The notes: a model not told the origin generated them from the letters alone. Positions 43,743-51,952 are shown, numbered from the stretch's first letter. The stretch: 64,000 nt of DNA from an uncultured Dysosmobacter sp. (GCA_934590165.1 CAKTOO010000006.1:62001-126000); one strand, 5' to 3'. Translations and numbers: made by a program.

Positions 43743-43779
43743 GTGTTTTGTCTCTCCTATCTTTTGAACGAAATGGTTC

Positions 43780-44340
43780 TCATTTGATATATTGTACCGG
43801 CTTTCCGGTCTTTTCAGCAATGAATGTGCGGAACTTCTCCGGTGTTCCCTGGGTGAAGGCGGCTTTCTGCAGGATGTACGGCATCTTCCCCTGCAAAAAT
43901 AGATAGCAGCGCTTCTCGTCCTCCCACACAGCGGTCAGAGCATGGTAGCGATAGCTGCTGGCGCTGGATGGCTCTCCCAAGCGAAGAAGCTGACCTCTTC
44001 AAAGGTGAACCGCATGGTCTTGTCCGAAATGGGTTTCTCTGAACCTCTTCCTCTCCGAAGCTCAGAAAAAGCCTCTCTGACATCCCGATACTTTCGAAAC
44101 GCCCGGATGCCAATCAACAGAATTGCGGCACCCAGTACTGTGATTAGATTGAAGGCGCCGCCTATCAGACCACCCAACAGCAAAAGGCCTCCGAAAATCA
44201 CCATAAATACGCCCCAAAGCCGCCCGAAGCCCGCAAGGGCTTTCACGGCCGTCCCCAGCAGCTTTCCGTGGAGCATATAGGCATTGGTCCAGGCATCCCA
44301 GTCCCCCCCAGGTACAGATCTCTTCAACTTTGAATGGCAT
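43780..44340 (-). pseudogene. Frameshifted YcxB-like membrane protein gene
   Basis: Three overlapping frames together give one YcxB-like protein. The ATG at 44340, behind GGAGGGCGG, starts MPFKVEEICTW; a run of seven G (complement 44303-44309) shifts the frame. The second frame then encodes WDAWTNAYMLHGKLLG, two membrane helices and SDKTMRFTFEEVSFFA. A second one-base shift near 43985 leads into GEPSSASSYRYHALTAVWED and the family ending FRTFIAEKTGK. Removing one G from the run restores the first junction. Two shifts suggest decay or assembly error; slippage at the G run could be programmed or phase-variable. Confidence 0.7.
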
Positions 44341-44351
44341 GCCGCCCTCCA

Positions 44352-44594
44352 AACAAAAAACGCCCTGAGCCTTTCGGCTCAGGGCGAACAAATTGTCCGT
44401 GGTACCACCTGGATTCCGCACTGAAAAGATGCGGCACTCGTCACTCTGTAACGGGAGTTCCCGACCGGCCTACTGCTGTTTCAGCGCGGCTGCTCCGAGG
44501 CGACTTCCATACACGCCGCACGGAAGCTCACACCGGCCGCTTCCTCTCTTTGCTTTGGCGTATCTGTACTGCTCCTCTTCCCTGCATTTGAACG
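44352..44594 (-). promoter_or_regulatory. T-box leader upstream of the YcxB-like gene and valS
   Basis: The minus strand contains GGTGGTACCACGG (complement around 44398-44410), the T-box core, followed by a perfect 11-bp terminator stem (44361-44371 with 44376-44386) and TTTTTT. Upstream helices extend to the predicted start near 44594. tRNA-Val specificity is inferred from valS downstream. Confidence 0.9.
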
Positions 44595-44600
44595 ACAAAT

Positions 44601-44629
44601 ATTATACGATACGGTATTTCATTTGTCAA
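44601..44629 (-). promoter_or_regulatory. Promoter of the valS T-box transcript
   Basis: Minus-strand TTGACA (44624-44629), 17-base spacer, TATAAT (44601-44606): full consensus. The -35 overlaps the last codon of sigE. Confidence 0.88.
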
Positions 44630-45330
44630 GACAACCGCAGGATCTCCTTTTTCAGCCGGGAAATGATGCGCTTTTCCAGCCGGGAGATGTAGGACTGGGA
44701 AATGCCCAGCCGGTCCGCCACCTCCTTCTGCGTCTGCTCCCGGCCGCCCCCCAGGCCGAAGCGCAGAGAGATGATCTGCTTTTCCCGGGGAGAGAGGACG
44801 TTGATGGCCGCCGCCAACAGGCCCCGGTCCACGTCCTCCTCAATGGGCCGCATGACTGTGTCCTCCTCCGTTCCCAGCACGTCGGAGAGAAGCAGCTCGT
44901 TGCCGTCCCAGTCCGTATTCAGCGGCTCATCAAAGGACACCTCTCCCTTTCGGTTGGCGTTTTTCCGCAGGAACATGAGGATCTCGTTTTCAATGCACCG
45001 GGAGGCGTAAGTGGCCAGCTTGATGTTTTTATCCGTCCGATAGGTCCCCACCGCCTTGATGAGGCCGATGGTACCGATGGAGATCAGGTCCTCGATGCCG
45101 ACGCCGGTGTTTTCAAACCGCCGGGCAATGTATACCACCAGACGGAGGTTATGTTCAATGAGCTCCTGCCGAGCCGGTTCCTCCCCCGGCCGGGCCAGCA
45201 GCTCCGCTTCCCGCTCCTTCGTCAGCGGCGGCGGCAGCGTGTCGCTGCCCCCGATGTAATGCACATCCCCCTGTTCCAAAAGTCCCAGCTGCGTCAGCAG
45301 CCGCCGCACCTGTTGCCACATCCCGCTCAT
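44626..45330 (-). CDS. sigE: Sporulation sigma factor E precursor (mother cell)
   Basis: A 234-residue pro-sigma factor. The N terminus MWQQVRRLLTQLGLLEQGDV is the amphipathic pro-sequence, and HYIGGSDTLPPPLT marks the processing region, close to the Bacillus one. Regions 2 and 4 follow, with NLRLVVYIARRFENTGVGIE, ATYASRCIENEILMFLRKN and EVADRLGISQSYISRLEKR. SpoIIGA, encoded just upstream, should cleave the pro-sequence after septation. GGAGAGG precedes the ATG, which lies 176 bases inside the spoIIGA frame. Confidence 0.95.
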   Translation of the reverse strand: MSGMWQQVRRLLTQLGLLEQGDVHYIGGSDTLPPPLTKEREAELLARPGEEPARQELIEHNLRLVVYIARRFENTGVGIEDLISIGTIGLIKAVGTYRTDKNIKLATYASRCIENEILMFLRKNANRKGEVSFDEPLNTDWDGNELLLSDVLGTEEDTVMRPIEEDVDRGLLAAAINVLSPREKQIISLRFGLGGGREQTQKEVADRLGISQSYISRLEKRIISRLKKEILRLS

Positions 45331-46201
45331 ACCGACCTCTCCTTCCCACCTGTCCGCCCCAGAGGGCGTGATATTCTGTTCCCAGCTCCGTGGGCGACAG
45401 AGCCACCGACAGGCCCGGATACCGCCTGCCGCCCACCGCTGCCCACTCCGACCGTACCGCCAGCAGCAGCCCTCCCTGGACCCCCACCGCCCGGTAGGGC
45501 AGCAGGTAAAACCGCAGGTCCGGCGCCGCCTGCCGCAGAGGCTCCAGCAGGTCCGCCGGCAGGCACAGCCCACGCTCCGTCAAAAGGCGCCGCACCGGCG
45601 GCGGCAGCAACGGGTCCAAAATTCCCCGGGATACCACCAGCACCGGCTGTCCGCTCGCCGGGTCTGAAAGGCTGGTGCCCGTGTCCCGCAGCGCCGTCAG
45701 ACGGACGGTCTTCCCCCGCAGGCACACCTCGGCCCGCAGCAGTTCTCCCCGCACACCGTGGCGTGCGGCGGCGCGAAAAATGACGGTCAGCACCAGATAC
45801 GCCGCCGTGGCGGCCACCAGCAGCGTCCCCGCGTCCACATCTGTATAGAAAACGCCGTTGACCGACGGCACGCCGCCGGTAACGAGCCCCAAACCCAGCA
45901 CACACCCCGCCAGAGCGCAGGACACGGCAAACAGCAGCAGCGTCAGCCGCAGCAGCCGTTCCTCCCCGCCAAAAGCGGCCATTGCCAGCAAAACCCCTGC
46001 CGCCAGCTTCACGGGAGAGGCGGAAAGGAACTCCAATCCCGGCAAAAACACCACCGAGGCATACAGCCCGCCTCCCACGGCGGAGAGGGCGTAGCGCCAG
46101 CGGCGGGGCGGGATGCCCGCGAGGTACGCCGTACCCAGCAGCAGCAGATAGTCCATGAGGGCGTTCAGCAAAAACACGCTGTCCAGATATATCACCGTCA
46201 C
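45155..46201 (-). CDS. spoIIGA: Sigma-E processing peptidase SpoIIGA
   Basis: A 348-residue frame. The N-terminal half has five membrane helices (YLDSVFLLNALMDYLLLLG onward); the C-terminal half is an aspartic-protease-like domain with the motif LTALRDTGTSLSDPASGQPV. It cleaves pro-sigma E at the septum. The GTG start at 46201 follows AGGAGGG. The conserved part ends near SVALSPTELGTEYHALW; no stop follows, so about 59 more Ala/Gly-rich codons run into sigE in another frame. That tail is unlikely to be conserved. Confidence 0.87.
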   Translation of the reverse strand: MTVIYLDSVFLLNALMDYLLLLGTAYLAGIPPRRWRYALSAVGGGLYASVVFLPGLEFLSASPVKLAAGVLLAMAAFGGEERLLRLTLLLFAVSCALAGCVLGLGLVTGGVPSVNGVFYTDVDAGTLLVAATAAYLVLTVIFRAAARHGVRGELLRAEVCLRGKTVRLTALRDTGTSLSDPASGQPVLVVSRGILDPLLPPPVRRLLTERGLCLPADLLEPLRQAAPDLRFYLLPYRAVGVQGGLLLAVRSEWAAVGGRRYPGLSVALSPTELGTEYHALWGGQVGRRGRYERDVATGAAAADAAGTFGTGGCALHRGQRHAAAAADEGAGSGAAGPAGGGTGSAGAH

Positions 46202-46243
46202 CTCTGTTCCCTCCTCCTTCCGGTCAGACTGCCGATACGCAGT

Positions 46244-46249
46244 ATTATA
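46244..46249 (-). promoter_or_regulatory. -10 element of the spoIIG operon
   Basis: Minus-strand TATAAT. The expected -35 position at 17 bases is GC-rich, but TTGCGA lies 23 bases upstream and overlaps TTGCGACG, a weak match to a Spo0A box. This is similar to the wide spacing of the Bacillus spoIIG promoter. Confidence 0.4.
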
Positions 46250-46295
46250 GGACACCCCCGGCGGAAAAGCCGTCGCAAAAGGGATGGCACGGCCA

Positions 46296-46322
46296 TAAAA
46301 AAAGCAGCCTGGCGGGCTGCTT
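46296..46322 (-). terminator. Terminator after the DUF951 and 30-residue peptide genes
   Basis: AAGCAGCC / GGCTGCTT stem followed by a T-run on the minus strand. Confidence 0.75.
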
Positions 46323-46349
46323 GTCCGTCAGGCTGATTTCCTTTACAGT

Positions 46350-46442
46350 TCAGGCGATATAAGGAACGATCATGGAGGCCACCATGGCCACGATCATGAC
46401 CACCACCAGCACCAGAGCCAGGGCGCGAGTCTTTTTGCTCAT
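46350..46442 (-). CDS. 30-residue single-pass membrane peptide
   Basis: The frame reads MSKKTRALALVLVVVMIVAM and ends VASMIVPYIA: a short basic head and one membrane helix. GAGGAGGAAAAG stands before the ATG, which overlaps the DUF951 stop (ATGA), and a terminator follows, so it has all the signals of a real gene. Size and shape recall small Firmicutes peptides such as Prli42 and DUF4044, but identity is not established. Confidence 0.65.
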   Translation of the reverse strand: MSKKTRALALVLVVVMIVAMVASMIVPYIA

Positions 46443-46630
46443 TGCTTTTCCTCCTCCGTCACGATCTTGCGGATGCTTTTTTCCGCCTTGCTTCGAGGCA
46501 GCATCAGCTCATGGCCGCAGCCCAGGCACCGGAGCTTGATGTCCATGCCCACCCGCAGGATCTCCCACCGGGTGCTGCCGCAGGGATGCGCCTTCTTCAG
46601 TTCCACTTTGTCATGCAGATGCAGGTCCAT
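46439..46630 (-). CDS. DUF951 family protein
   Basis: A 63-residue protein: LHLHDKVELKKAHPCGSTRW, VGMDIKLRCLGCGHELMLPR. The CGS and CLGC Cys residues would bind a metal, and the pattern is that of DUF951 (Bacillus YyzM). The family is small and widespread in Firmicutes, function unknown. AGGAGG precedes the ATG. It is translationally coupled to the 30-residue membrane peptide. Confidence 0.88.
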   Translation of the reverse strand: MDLHLHDKVELKKAHPCGSTRWEILRVGMDIKLRCLGCGHELMLPRSKAEKSIRKIVTEEEKQ

Positions 46631-46714
46631 ATGCTTCCTCCTGTCAAACCCGTCTTTCCGCTTGCATATCATATATCAAAACGCCGCCGTGCGGCAGATA
46701 GGATGAGACATAAC

Positions 46715-47650
46715 ATGCCTGAAAACAATCTTTTTCCGCCGGAGGGACTGCGTCCCCAGCCGGTTTTTTCCCTTCAGACGCTCCAGCAGGCCATGGAGGC
46801 CGGAACAATCCTGGAGGCCCCGGTCCAGCGGTGCGATGTGGAGAAAAATCTTCACATTGCCTTGGGTGCGGTGGCCGCTCTCCTGCCACGGGAAGATGTC
46901 CTCGCTCCCTGGATCAGCGGTGCGGACCGGGATATTTCCATATTATCAAGAGTTGGTAAGTCTGTTTGCTTTACAGTAAAAGCCATCCGCCCCGATGGAA
47001 AAGGCGCGCCGGTGGCGCTTCTCTCCCGCCGGGAAGTCCAGGAGAGGGCGGCGGAGTATTTCTTTTCCCATCTGCGGCCGGGGGCCGTGGTCACCGCGAA
47101 AGTGACCCATTTGGCCGCCTTCGGGGCCTTTTTGGACATTGGCTGCGGCATCATCGCCATGCTGCCGCTGGAGCAGATTTCCGTCTCCCGCATCTCCCAC
47201 CCCAGAGACCGCTTCCGAGTGGGGCAGAAAATTCTGGCAGTGGTGGGCAGCGTTGACCGGGAACAGCGCCGCTTCACCATGACCCACCGGGAACTGCTGG
47301 GCACCTGGCTGGAAAATGCCAGCTGGTTCCAACCCGGCGAAACCGTCAGTGGTGTCGTCCGCAGCGTAAAGGAATACGGCAGCTTCATCGAGCTGACACC
47401 GAACCTATCTGGGCTTGCGGACTGCCGGGAGGAGCTTTCCCCCGGCGACCCGGTGTCTGTGTATATCAAGAGCATCCGCCCGGAGCGGATGAAGATCAAA
47501 TTACAGCTCATTGAAAAGCTGCCGGGTCCAGCGCCTCTGTCTCCCCTGCGGTATCAGATCACAGACGGCTGTCTGGACCGCTGGGTCTACTCCCCGCCCA
47601 ATTACGAAAAGGCGCCGGTGGAAACGGTGTTCACAGCTCCCGACCCTTGA
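46715..47650 (+). CDS. S1-domain RNA-binding protein
   Basis: A 311-residue protein with two clear S1 domains, one at about 120-200 (LRPGAVVTAKVTHLAAFGAFLDIG) and one at about 210-275 (GETVSGVVRSVKEYGSFIEL), after a less typical N-terminal third. It resembles the RpsA-like proteins that in some Clostridia are fused to IspH, here stand-alone. Likely ribosome or mRNA binding. The ATG follows AGGATGAG; an ATG four codons upstream is possible. Its 3' end overlaps the convergent rarA by 20 bases. Confidence 0.8.
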   Translation: MPENNLFPPEGLRPQPVFSLQTLQQAMEAGTILEAPVQRCDVEKNLHIALGAVAALLPREDVLAPWISGADRDISILSRVGKSVCFTVKAIRPDGKGAPVALLSRREVQERAAEYFFSHLRPGAVVTAKVTHLAAFGAFLDIGCGIIAMLPLEQISVSRISHPRDRFRVGQKILAVVGSVDREQRRFTMTHRELLGTWLENASWFQPGETVSGVVRSVKEYGSFIELTPNLSGLADCREELSPGDPVSVYIKSIRPERMKIKLQLIEKLPGPAPLSPLRYQITDGCLDRWVYSPPNYEKAPVETVFTAPDP

Positions 47651-48899
47651 TCTTCTCCCAATAGGCCTTGGCAGCCTGCTCCGTTTTGTTGTCTCCCCAC
47701 TCGTAGTACTTTACGTCCTTCAAAGCATCCGGCAGGTATTGCTGCTCCACCCAACGGTGGGGGAAATCGTGGGGATAGAGATAATGCTGTTGGTTATCAA
47801 AGCCAGTGGTATCGGCGTGGACATTTTGCAGCTGCCGGGGGATATCACCGCTTTTTCCCTTTTTCAGGTCCGCCATGGCAGCAATGATGGCGTTGTGTGC
47901 GGTGTTGGACTTGGGCGCAGTGGCCAGCAGGATGGCGGCCTCCGCCAGGGGAAGCCGGGCCTCCGGCAGTCCCACCTGCAAGGCGGCGTCCACGCAGGCT
48001 TTCGTGATGGCGATGGCCATGGGATACGCAAGGCCCACATCCTCGGCGGCGATGACGAGAAGCCGCCGGCAGGGAGACAGCAGGTCCCCCGCCTCCAGCA
48101 GCCGGCCCAGGTAGTGGACCGCCGCGTCGGGGTCGCTGCCTCGGATGGACTTTTGCAGGGCGGAGAGGATGTCATAGTGGGCGTCGCCGTCCCGGTCGTA
48201 GCGCATGGCGCTGCGCTGGGCCACCTGTGCGGCGTCCTCTTTCGTGATCCGCAGCGCGCCGTCTTGAGACCGGGCCGCCTGGCACAGCAGCTCCACTGCG
48301 TTGATGGCCTTGCGGACATCGCCGCCGCAGGCGGTGGCGATTTGGAGGGGTACCCCTTCCTCCCAGGAAAGAGGCAAAGAGCTGCGCTCCTGTTCGATGC
48401 TTAAAGCTCGCAGGACAGCCGGCTCCGTCTCCTCCGCCGGGACGGCCTTGAATTCAAACACCGTGCTGCGGGACAGCAGAGCGCTGTATACGTAAAAATA
48501 CGGGTTTTCCGTAGTGGAGGCGATGAGGGTCAGCTTGCCGTTCTCCATAAACTCCAGCAGGCTCTGCTGCTGCTTTTTATTGAAGTACTGGATCTCGTCC
48601 AGATACAGCAGCACGCCGCCGGGAGCCAGCAACGTGCCCACATCGGCGATGATGTCCTTGATGTCCTGTAAGGACGCTGTGGTGGCGTTGAGCCGGTAGA
48701 GGGTCTTGTTGGTTTTTTCCGCGATGATGTTGGCGATGGTGGTCTTACCGGTGCCGGAGGGACCGTAAAAGACCATGTTGGTATCCGTGCCGCTTTCAAT
48801 GAGGCGCCGCAGCACCGCGCCGGGAGCCAGCAGATGCCGCTGGCCCACCACCTCGTCCAGGGTCTTGGGGCGGATCTCGTCCGCCAAGGGACGCTGCAT
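47631..48899 (-). CDS. rarA: Replication-associated recombination protein A (AAA+ ATPase)
   Basis: A 422-residue clamp-loader-like ATPase: RPKTLDEVVGQRHLLAPG, Walker A FYGPSGTGKTTIANII, Walker B LLYLDEIQYFNKKQQ, and sensor region LIASTTENPYF, followed by the MgsA C-terminal domain with AEDVGLAYPMAIAI and PHRWVEQQYLPDAL. It acts at stalled replication forks. AAGGAGGGA precedes the ATG. Single-gene unit. Confidence 0.95.
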   Translation of the reverse strand: MQRPLADEIRPKTLDEVVGQRHLLAPGAVLRRLIESGTDTNMVFYGPSGTGKTTIANIIAEKTNKTLYRLNATTASLQDIKDIIADVGTLLAPGGVLLYLDEIQYFNKKQQQSLLEFMENGKLTLIASTTENPYFYVYSALLSRSTVFEFKAVPAEETEPAVLRALSIEQERSSLPLSWEEGVPLQIATACGGDVRKAINAVELLCQAARSQDGALRITKEDAAQVAQRSAMRYDRDGDAHYDILSALQKSIRGSDPDAAVHYLGRLLEAGDLLSPCRRLLVIAAEDVGLAYPMAIAITKACVDAALQVGLPEARLPLAEAAILLATAPKSNTAHNAIIAAMADLKKGKSGDIPRQLQNVHADTTGFDNQQHYLYPHDFPHRWVEQQYLPDALKDVKYYEWGDNKTEQAAKAYWEKIKGREL

Positions 48900-49013
48900 A
48901 GCTGTCCCTCCTTTCTAATTTCAGTATCTTATCATAGTTCTCTGGGGATTTCCATGGTTTTTTCCCTAGTCATTTGGCGAAAGTTGTGGTATCCTGTCAC
49001 AGAGGTGATGACT

Positions 49014-49664
49014 ATGGCATCCAAGGCCGCGATCAAGCGCATCATTGAAACATTAAAGGACATCTATCCCGATGCCCTTTGCTCCCTGCAATACAAAAAG
49101 GACTACGAACTGCTGTTCGCCGTCCGCCTGTCCGCCCAGTGTACCGACGAGCGGGTAAACAAGGTGACGCCCGCCCTGTTTGCACGTTTCCCTACGCTGG
49201 AGAGCTTCGCGGAGGCGGACCCCAAAGAGGTGGGTGAATACATCCACTCCTGCGGCTTTTTCAACGGCAAGGCCCGGGACCTGGTGGCCTGTGCCCAGCA
49301 GCTTTTGGAAAAGCACGGCGGCAAGGTCCCCGGCACCATGGAGGAGCTGACTGCCCTGCCCGGTGTGGGCCGCAAGACCGCCAACCTCATTCTGGGCGAC
49401 ATTTTCGGCCAGGAGGGCTATGTCTGCGACACCCACTGCATCCGCATCACCGGGCGCCTGGGCATCACCGACGGCTCCAAGGACCCCCTTCAGGTGGAGC
49501 GGCAGCTGCGCCAGTGCATTCCGCCTAAGGAGTCCAGCAATTTCTGCCACCGGATGGTGCTATTCGGCCGGGACACCTGTACCGCCCGGTCCCCCAAGTG
49601 CGAGGGCTGCCCCCTGGCAAAGGACTGCGCCGCCTTCAAAGCCGCGGCAAAACTGAAAAAATAA
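49014..49664 (+). CDS. nth: Endonuclease III
   Basis: A 216-residue base-excision repair glycosylase/AP lyase. The helix-hairpin-helix is LTALPGVGRKTANLILGDI with the catalytic Lys, the catalytic Asp is in VCDTHCIRITGRLG, and the C-terminal Cys set CTARSPKCEGCPLAKDC binds a [4Fe-4S] cluster. GAGGTGATG precedes the ATG; an ATG two codons earlier is an alternative. A strong terminator follows. Confidence 0.96.
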   Translation: MASKAAIKRIIETLKDIYPDALCSLQYKKDYELLFAVRLSAQCTDERVNKVTPALFARFPTLESFAEADPKEVGEYIHSCGFFNGKARDLVACAQQLLEKHGGKVPGTMEELTALPGVGRKTANLILGDIFGQEGYVCDTHCIRITGRLGITDGSKDPLQVERQLRQCIPPKESSNFCHRMVLFGRDTCTARSPKCEGCPLAKDCAAFKAAAKLKK

Positions 49665-49670
49665 CTTCCC

Positions 49671-49705
49671 GTGCCTGTACAGCCGCCTGTACAGGCACAT
49701 TTTTC
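49671..49705 (+). terminator. Terminator after nth
   Basis: Perfect 12-bp stem (49671-49682 with 49687-49698) with CCGC loop, then ATTTTTC. Confidence 0.85.
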
Positions 49706-49763
49706 TACTCCCGCTCATATACTGCTTTGGAACACGAAAACACCACGCGATCCAGGAGGTCAT

Positions 49764-50021
49764 ATGGACGAAAACACAGCCAGACTGGCAGAACATCTGA
49801 AAAACAACCCCGCCCTGCTGCGGCAGCTGGCCCAGTCCAAGGACGGGCAGAGCCTCATGCGGATGCTGACGCAGCAGGACCAGGGTGCCGCTCTGCAAAA
49901 GGCGGCCCAGTCCGCCGCCCGGGGCGACACAACGGATATGGTGCGGATGGTGACCCAGCTGATGCAGAGCCCCGATGGGGCGGCGTTGGTGGAGCGCATC
50001 AACAAAGCCCTGCGGAAATAA
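49764..50021 (+). CDS. Hypothetical protein, 85 residues, Gln-rich helical
   Basis: No family recognised. The sequence is all predicted helix with many Gln, Leu and Met (LLRQLAQSKDGQSLMRML, MVTQLMQSPDGAALVERI), and contains the phrase AQS-x2-G twice. There is no signal or membrane segment. CAGGAGG precedes the ATG. It is the first of three closely packed genes; the second repeats a related AQSL-GG segment, so the two may share ancestry. Confidence 0.7.
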   Translation: MDENTARLAEHLKNNPALLRQLAQSKDGQSLMRMLTQQDQGAALQKAAQSAARGDTTDMVRMVTQLMQSPDGAALVERINKALRK

Positions 50022-50042
50022 ACATATTTTGGGGAAAGGCAG

Positions 50043-50444
50043 GTGGCGGCGGTGGCCGAATTTGACGAAAAACTCAACAGCATCCTGTCCAATCCCGACG
50101 CCATGTCCCAGATCATGCAGTTGGCCCAGTCCCTGTCCGGCGGACAGGAGCAGCCATCCGCCCCGCCTTCTCCACCGCCTCCACCCCGGCCGGCTCCCCG
50201 GCAGAGTGCCCCGCCCCAGGACCTTCTTTCCTCCCTGGCCGGCGGCATGGACCCCAAGCTCCTGACCCGGCTGCTTCCCATCGTCCAGGAGCTGGGCGGC
50301 CAGCAGGACAGCAACGCCCGGGCCCTGCTGTACGCCCTGCGGCCCTATCTCCGGGAGGACCAGCAGGAAAAGGTGGAGCGGGCACTGCAGCTGGCCCGAC
50401 TGTTTCATTTAGGGAAGAAATTCCTGGCGGGATGGGAGGGATAG
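50043..50444 (+). CDS. Hypothetical protein, 133 residues, helical with a Pro-rich linker
   Basis: The N-terminal helix (NSILSNPDAMSQIMQLAQSL) resembles part of the preceding gene's product. A Pro-rich linker spans about 38-56, and the C-terminal helices include LTRLLPIVQELGGQQDSNAR and REDQQEKVERALQLARL. Function unknown. The GTG start is uncertain: GTG at 50043 and 50052 both follow AAAGGCAGG. It lies 21 bases behind the first gene and three bases before the third. Confidence 0.65.
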   Translation: MAAVAEFDEKLNSILSNPDAMSQIMQLAQSLSGGQEQPSAPPSPPPPPRPAPRQSAPPQDLLSSLAGGMDPKLLTRLLPIVQELGGQQDSNARALLYALRPYLREDQQEKVERALQLARLFHLGKKFLAGWEG

Positions 50445-50447
50445 GCC

Positions 50448-50801
50448 ATGTATAACCGCTACATCCGCAATGACAACGGCTCCTATACCCGCATTCCCCA
50501 GGAGGAGCCACCCAGGGCCCAGCAGGGCGGCTCCCAGCAGCCAAAACAGGACCCGCCGCCCCCGCCTCCAAAGCAGGAACCGCCTGCCCGGGACGGGCCG
50601 CGCCGCGAGCCTCCTCCGCCGTCCTCCGCCGGACGGATGGCGGATGGCCTCACCGGGTTCCTCCGGCACATTCTCGACCAGCTGCATCTGGACCATGTGG
50701 ACACCGGAGACCTGCTGCTTCTGCTGCTCTTGTTCTTCCTGATCCGGGAGGACGCGGACGAGGAGTTGCTGGTGGCTCTGGGGCTGCTGCTCATTTTGTA
50801 A
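50448..50801 (+). CDS. Hypothetical protein, 117 residues, Pro-rich with hydrophobic C terminus
   Basis: Residues 1-20 (MYNRYIRNDNGSYTRIPQEE) resemble a short conserved head. A long Pro/Gln-rich stretch (about 20-62) follows, then HILDQLHLDHVDTGDLLLLL and an end made of Leu with DADEELL in the middle. Proteins ending in this Leu-rich, acid-interrupted way are common hypotheticals of Oscillospiraceae. Membrane insertion of the tail is likely. With the two genes before it, it forms a probable operon of unknown role. Confidence 0.68.
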   Translation: MYNRYIRNDNGSYTRIPQEEPPRAQQGGSQQPKQDPPPPPPKQEPPARDGPRREPPPPSSAGRMADGLTGFLRHILDQLHLDHVDTGDLLLLLLLFFLIREDADEELLVALGLLLIL

Positions 50802-50833
50802 ACACCCTTCGCGGCGCCGCGGAGGGTGTTTCT
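50799..50833 (+). terminator. Terminator after the three-gene hypothetical cluster
   Basis: AAACACCCT pairs with AGGGTGTTT around a GC-rich inner stem, then TCTTT. Confidence 0.7.
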
Positions 50834-50849
50834 TTCCGCCAAGAACGGA

Positions 50850-50878
50850 TTGCACTTTCCATAACACCGTGATATAAT
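50850..50878 (+). promoter_or_regulatory. Promoter of trpS-tagO-mnaA
   Basis: TTGCAC (50850-50855), 17-base spacer, TATAAT (50873-50878). The leader is only about 60 bases, so no T-box is present. Confidence 0.75.
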
Positions 50879-50944
50879 ATATCAGTTAAATTGTCGCTTT
50901 GTATCCTTTGGTGCGGAGCGGCGTTGAGTTTGAGGTGTTTTGCA

Positions 50945-51952
50945 ATGGAAAATCAAGTGCAGAAAAAGAGAATTTTGAGCGGCATCCAGCCTTCCGGTGA
51001 CCTGACCCTGGGCTCCTACCTGGGCGCCATCCGCAACTGGGCGGCCCTGACCGATGAATATGACTGCTACTACATGCTGGCGGACATGCACACCATCACG
51101 GTGCGGCAGGTGCCGGCGGACCTGCGCCGCCACACCCTGACCCAGGTGGCTGCCTACATCGCCAGCGGCCTGGACCCGGAGAAGAACACGCTGTTCGTCC
51201 AGTCCCACGTGCCCGCCCATGCCCAGCTGGGCTGGGTGCTGGACTGCTACACCATGTTCGGCGAGCTCAGCCGTATGACCCAGTTCAAGGACAAGTCCTC
51301 CAAAAACGCGGACAATATCAACGCGGGATTGTTCACCTATCCCGCTCTCATGGCGGCTGACATCCTGCTGTACCAGGCGGACCTGGTGCCCGTGGGCGGC
51401 GACCAGAAACAGCACGTGGAGATCTGCCGGGACATCGCGGGCCGTTTCAACGGCATTTACGGCGATACCTTTAAAATTCCCGAGCCCTATATCCCCCAGG
51501 TGGGCGCCCGGGTCATGAGCCTGACCTCCCCGGAAAACAAGATGTCCAAGTCCGACAAGGATCAAAACGGCTGCGTCTACATGCTGGAGAAGCCCGAGGA
51601 CATCATGCGCAAATTTAAAAAGGCCGTCACCGATTCCGACGCCTGCGTCCGCTTCGACCCTGCCGCCAAGCCCGGTGTGTCCAACCTGATGCAGATCTAC
51701 TCTGTGGCCACTGGCCGCAGCTTCGATGAAATCGAAAAGGAATTCGCCGGCCGCGGCTACGGCGATTTCAAAAAAGCCGTGGGCGAGTCCGTGGTGGAGC
51801 TGCTGCGCCCCATTCGGGAGGAGACGGAGCGTCTGCTGGCCGACAAAGCATATCTGGAGAGCGTGTACCGCGCCGGTGCCGAAAAGGCCTCCCGGGTTGC
51901 GGACCGCACCGTTGCCAAGGTCTACAAAAAAGTGGGCTTCCTGGCTCGCTGA
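50945..51952 (+). CDS. trpS: Tryptophanyl-tRNA synthetase
   Basis: A 335-residue class I synthetase: ILSGIQPSGDLTLGSYLGAI is the HIGH-like region, MLADMHTITVRQ follows, and SPENKMSKSDKDQNGCVYML holds the KMSKS loop. Length is normal. GAGGTG precedes the ATG. Unlike alaS and valS in this window it has no T-box. It is followed 12 bases later by tagO. Confidence 0.97.
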   Translation: MENQVQKKRILSGIQPSGDLTLGSYLGAIRNWAALTDEYDCYYMLADMHTITVRQVPADLRRHTLTQVAAYIASGLDPEKNTLFVQSHVPAHAQLGWVLDCYTMFGELSRMTQFKDKSSKNADNINAGLFTYPALMAADILLYQADLVPVGGDQKQHVEICRDIAGRFNGIYGDTFKIPEPYIPQVGARVMSLTSPENKMSKSDKDQNGCVYMLEKPEDIMRKFKKAVTDSDACVRFDPAAKPGVSNLMQIYSVATGRSFDEIEKEFAGRGYGDFKKAVGESVVELLRPIREETERLLADKAYLESVYRAGAEKASRVADRTVAKVYKKVGFLAR

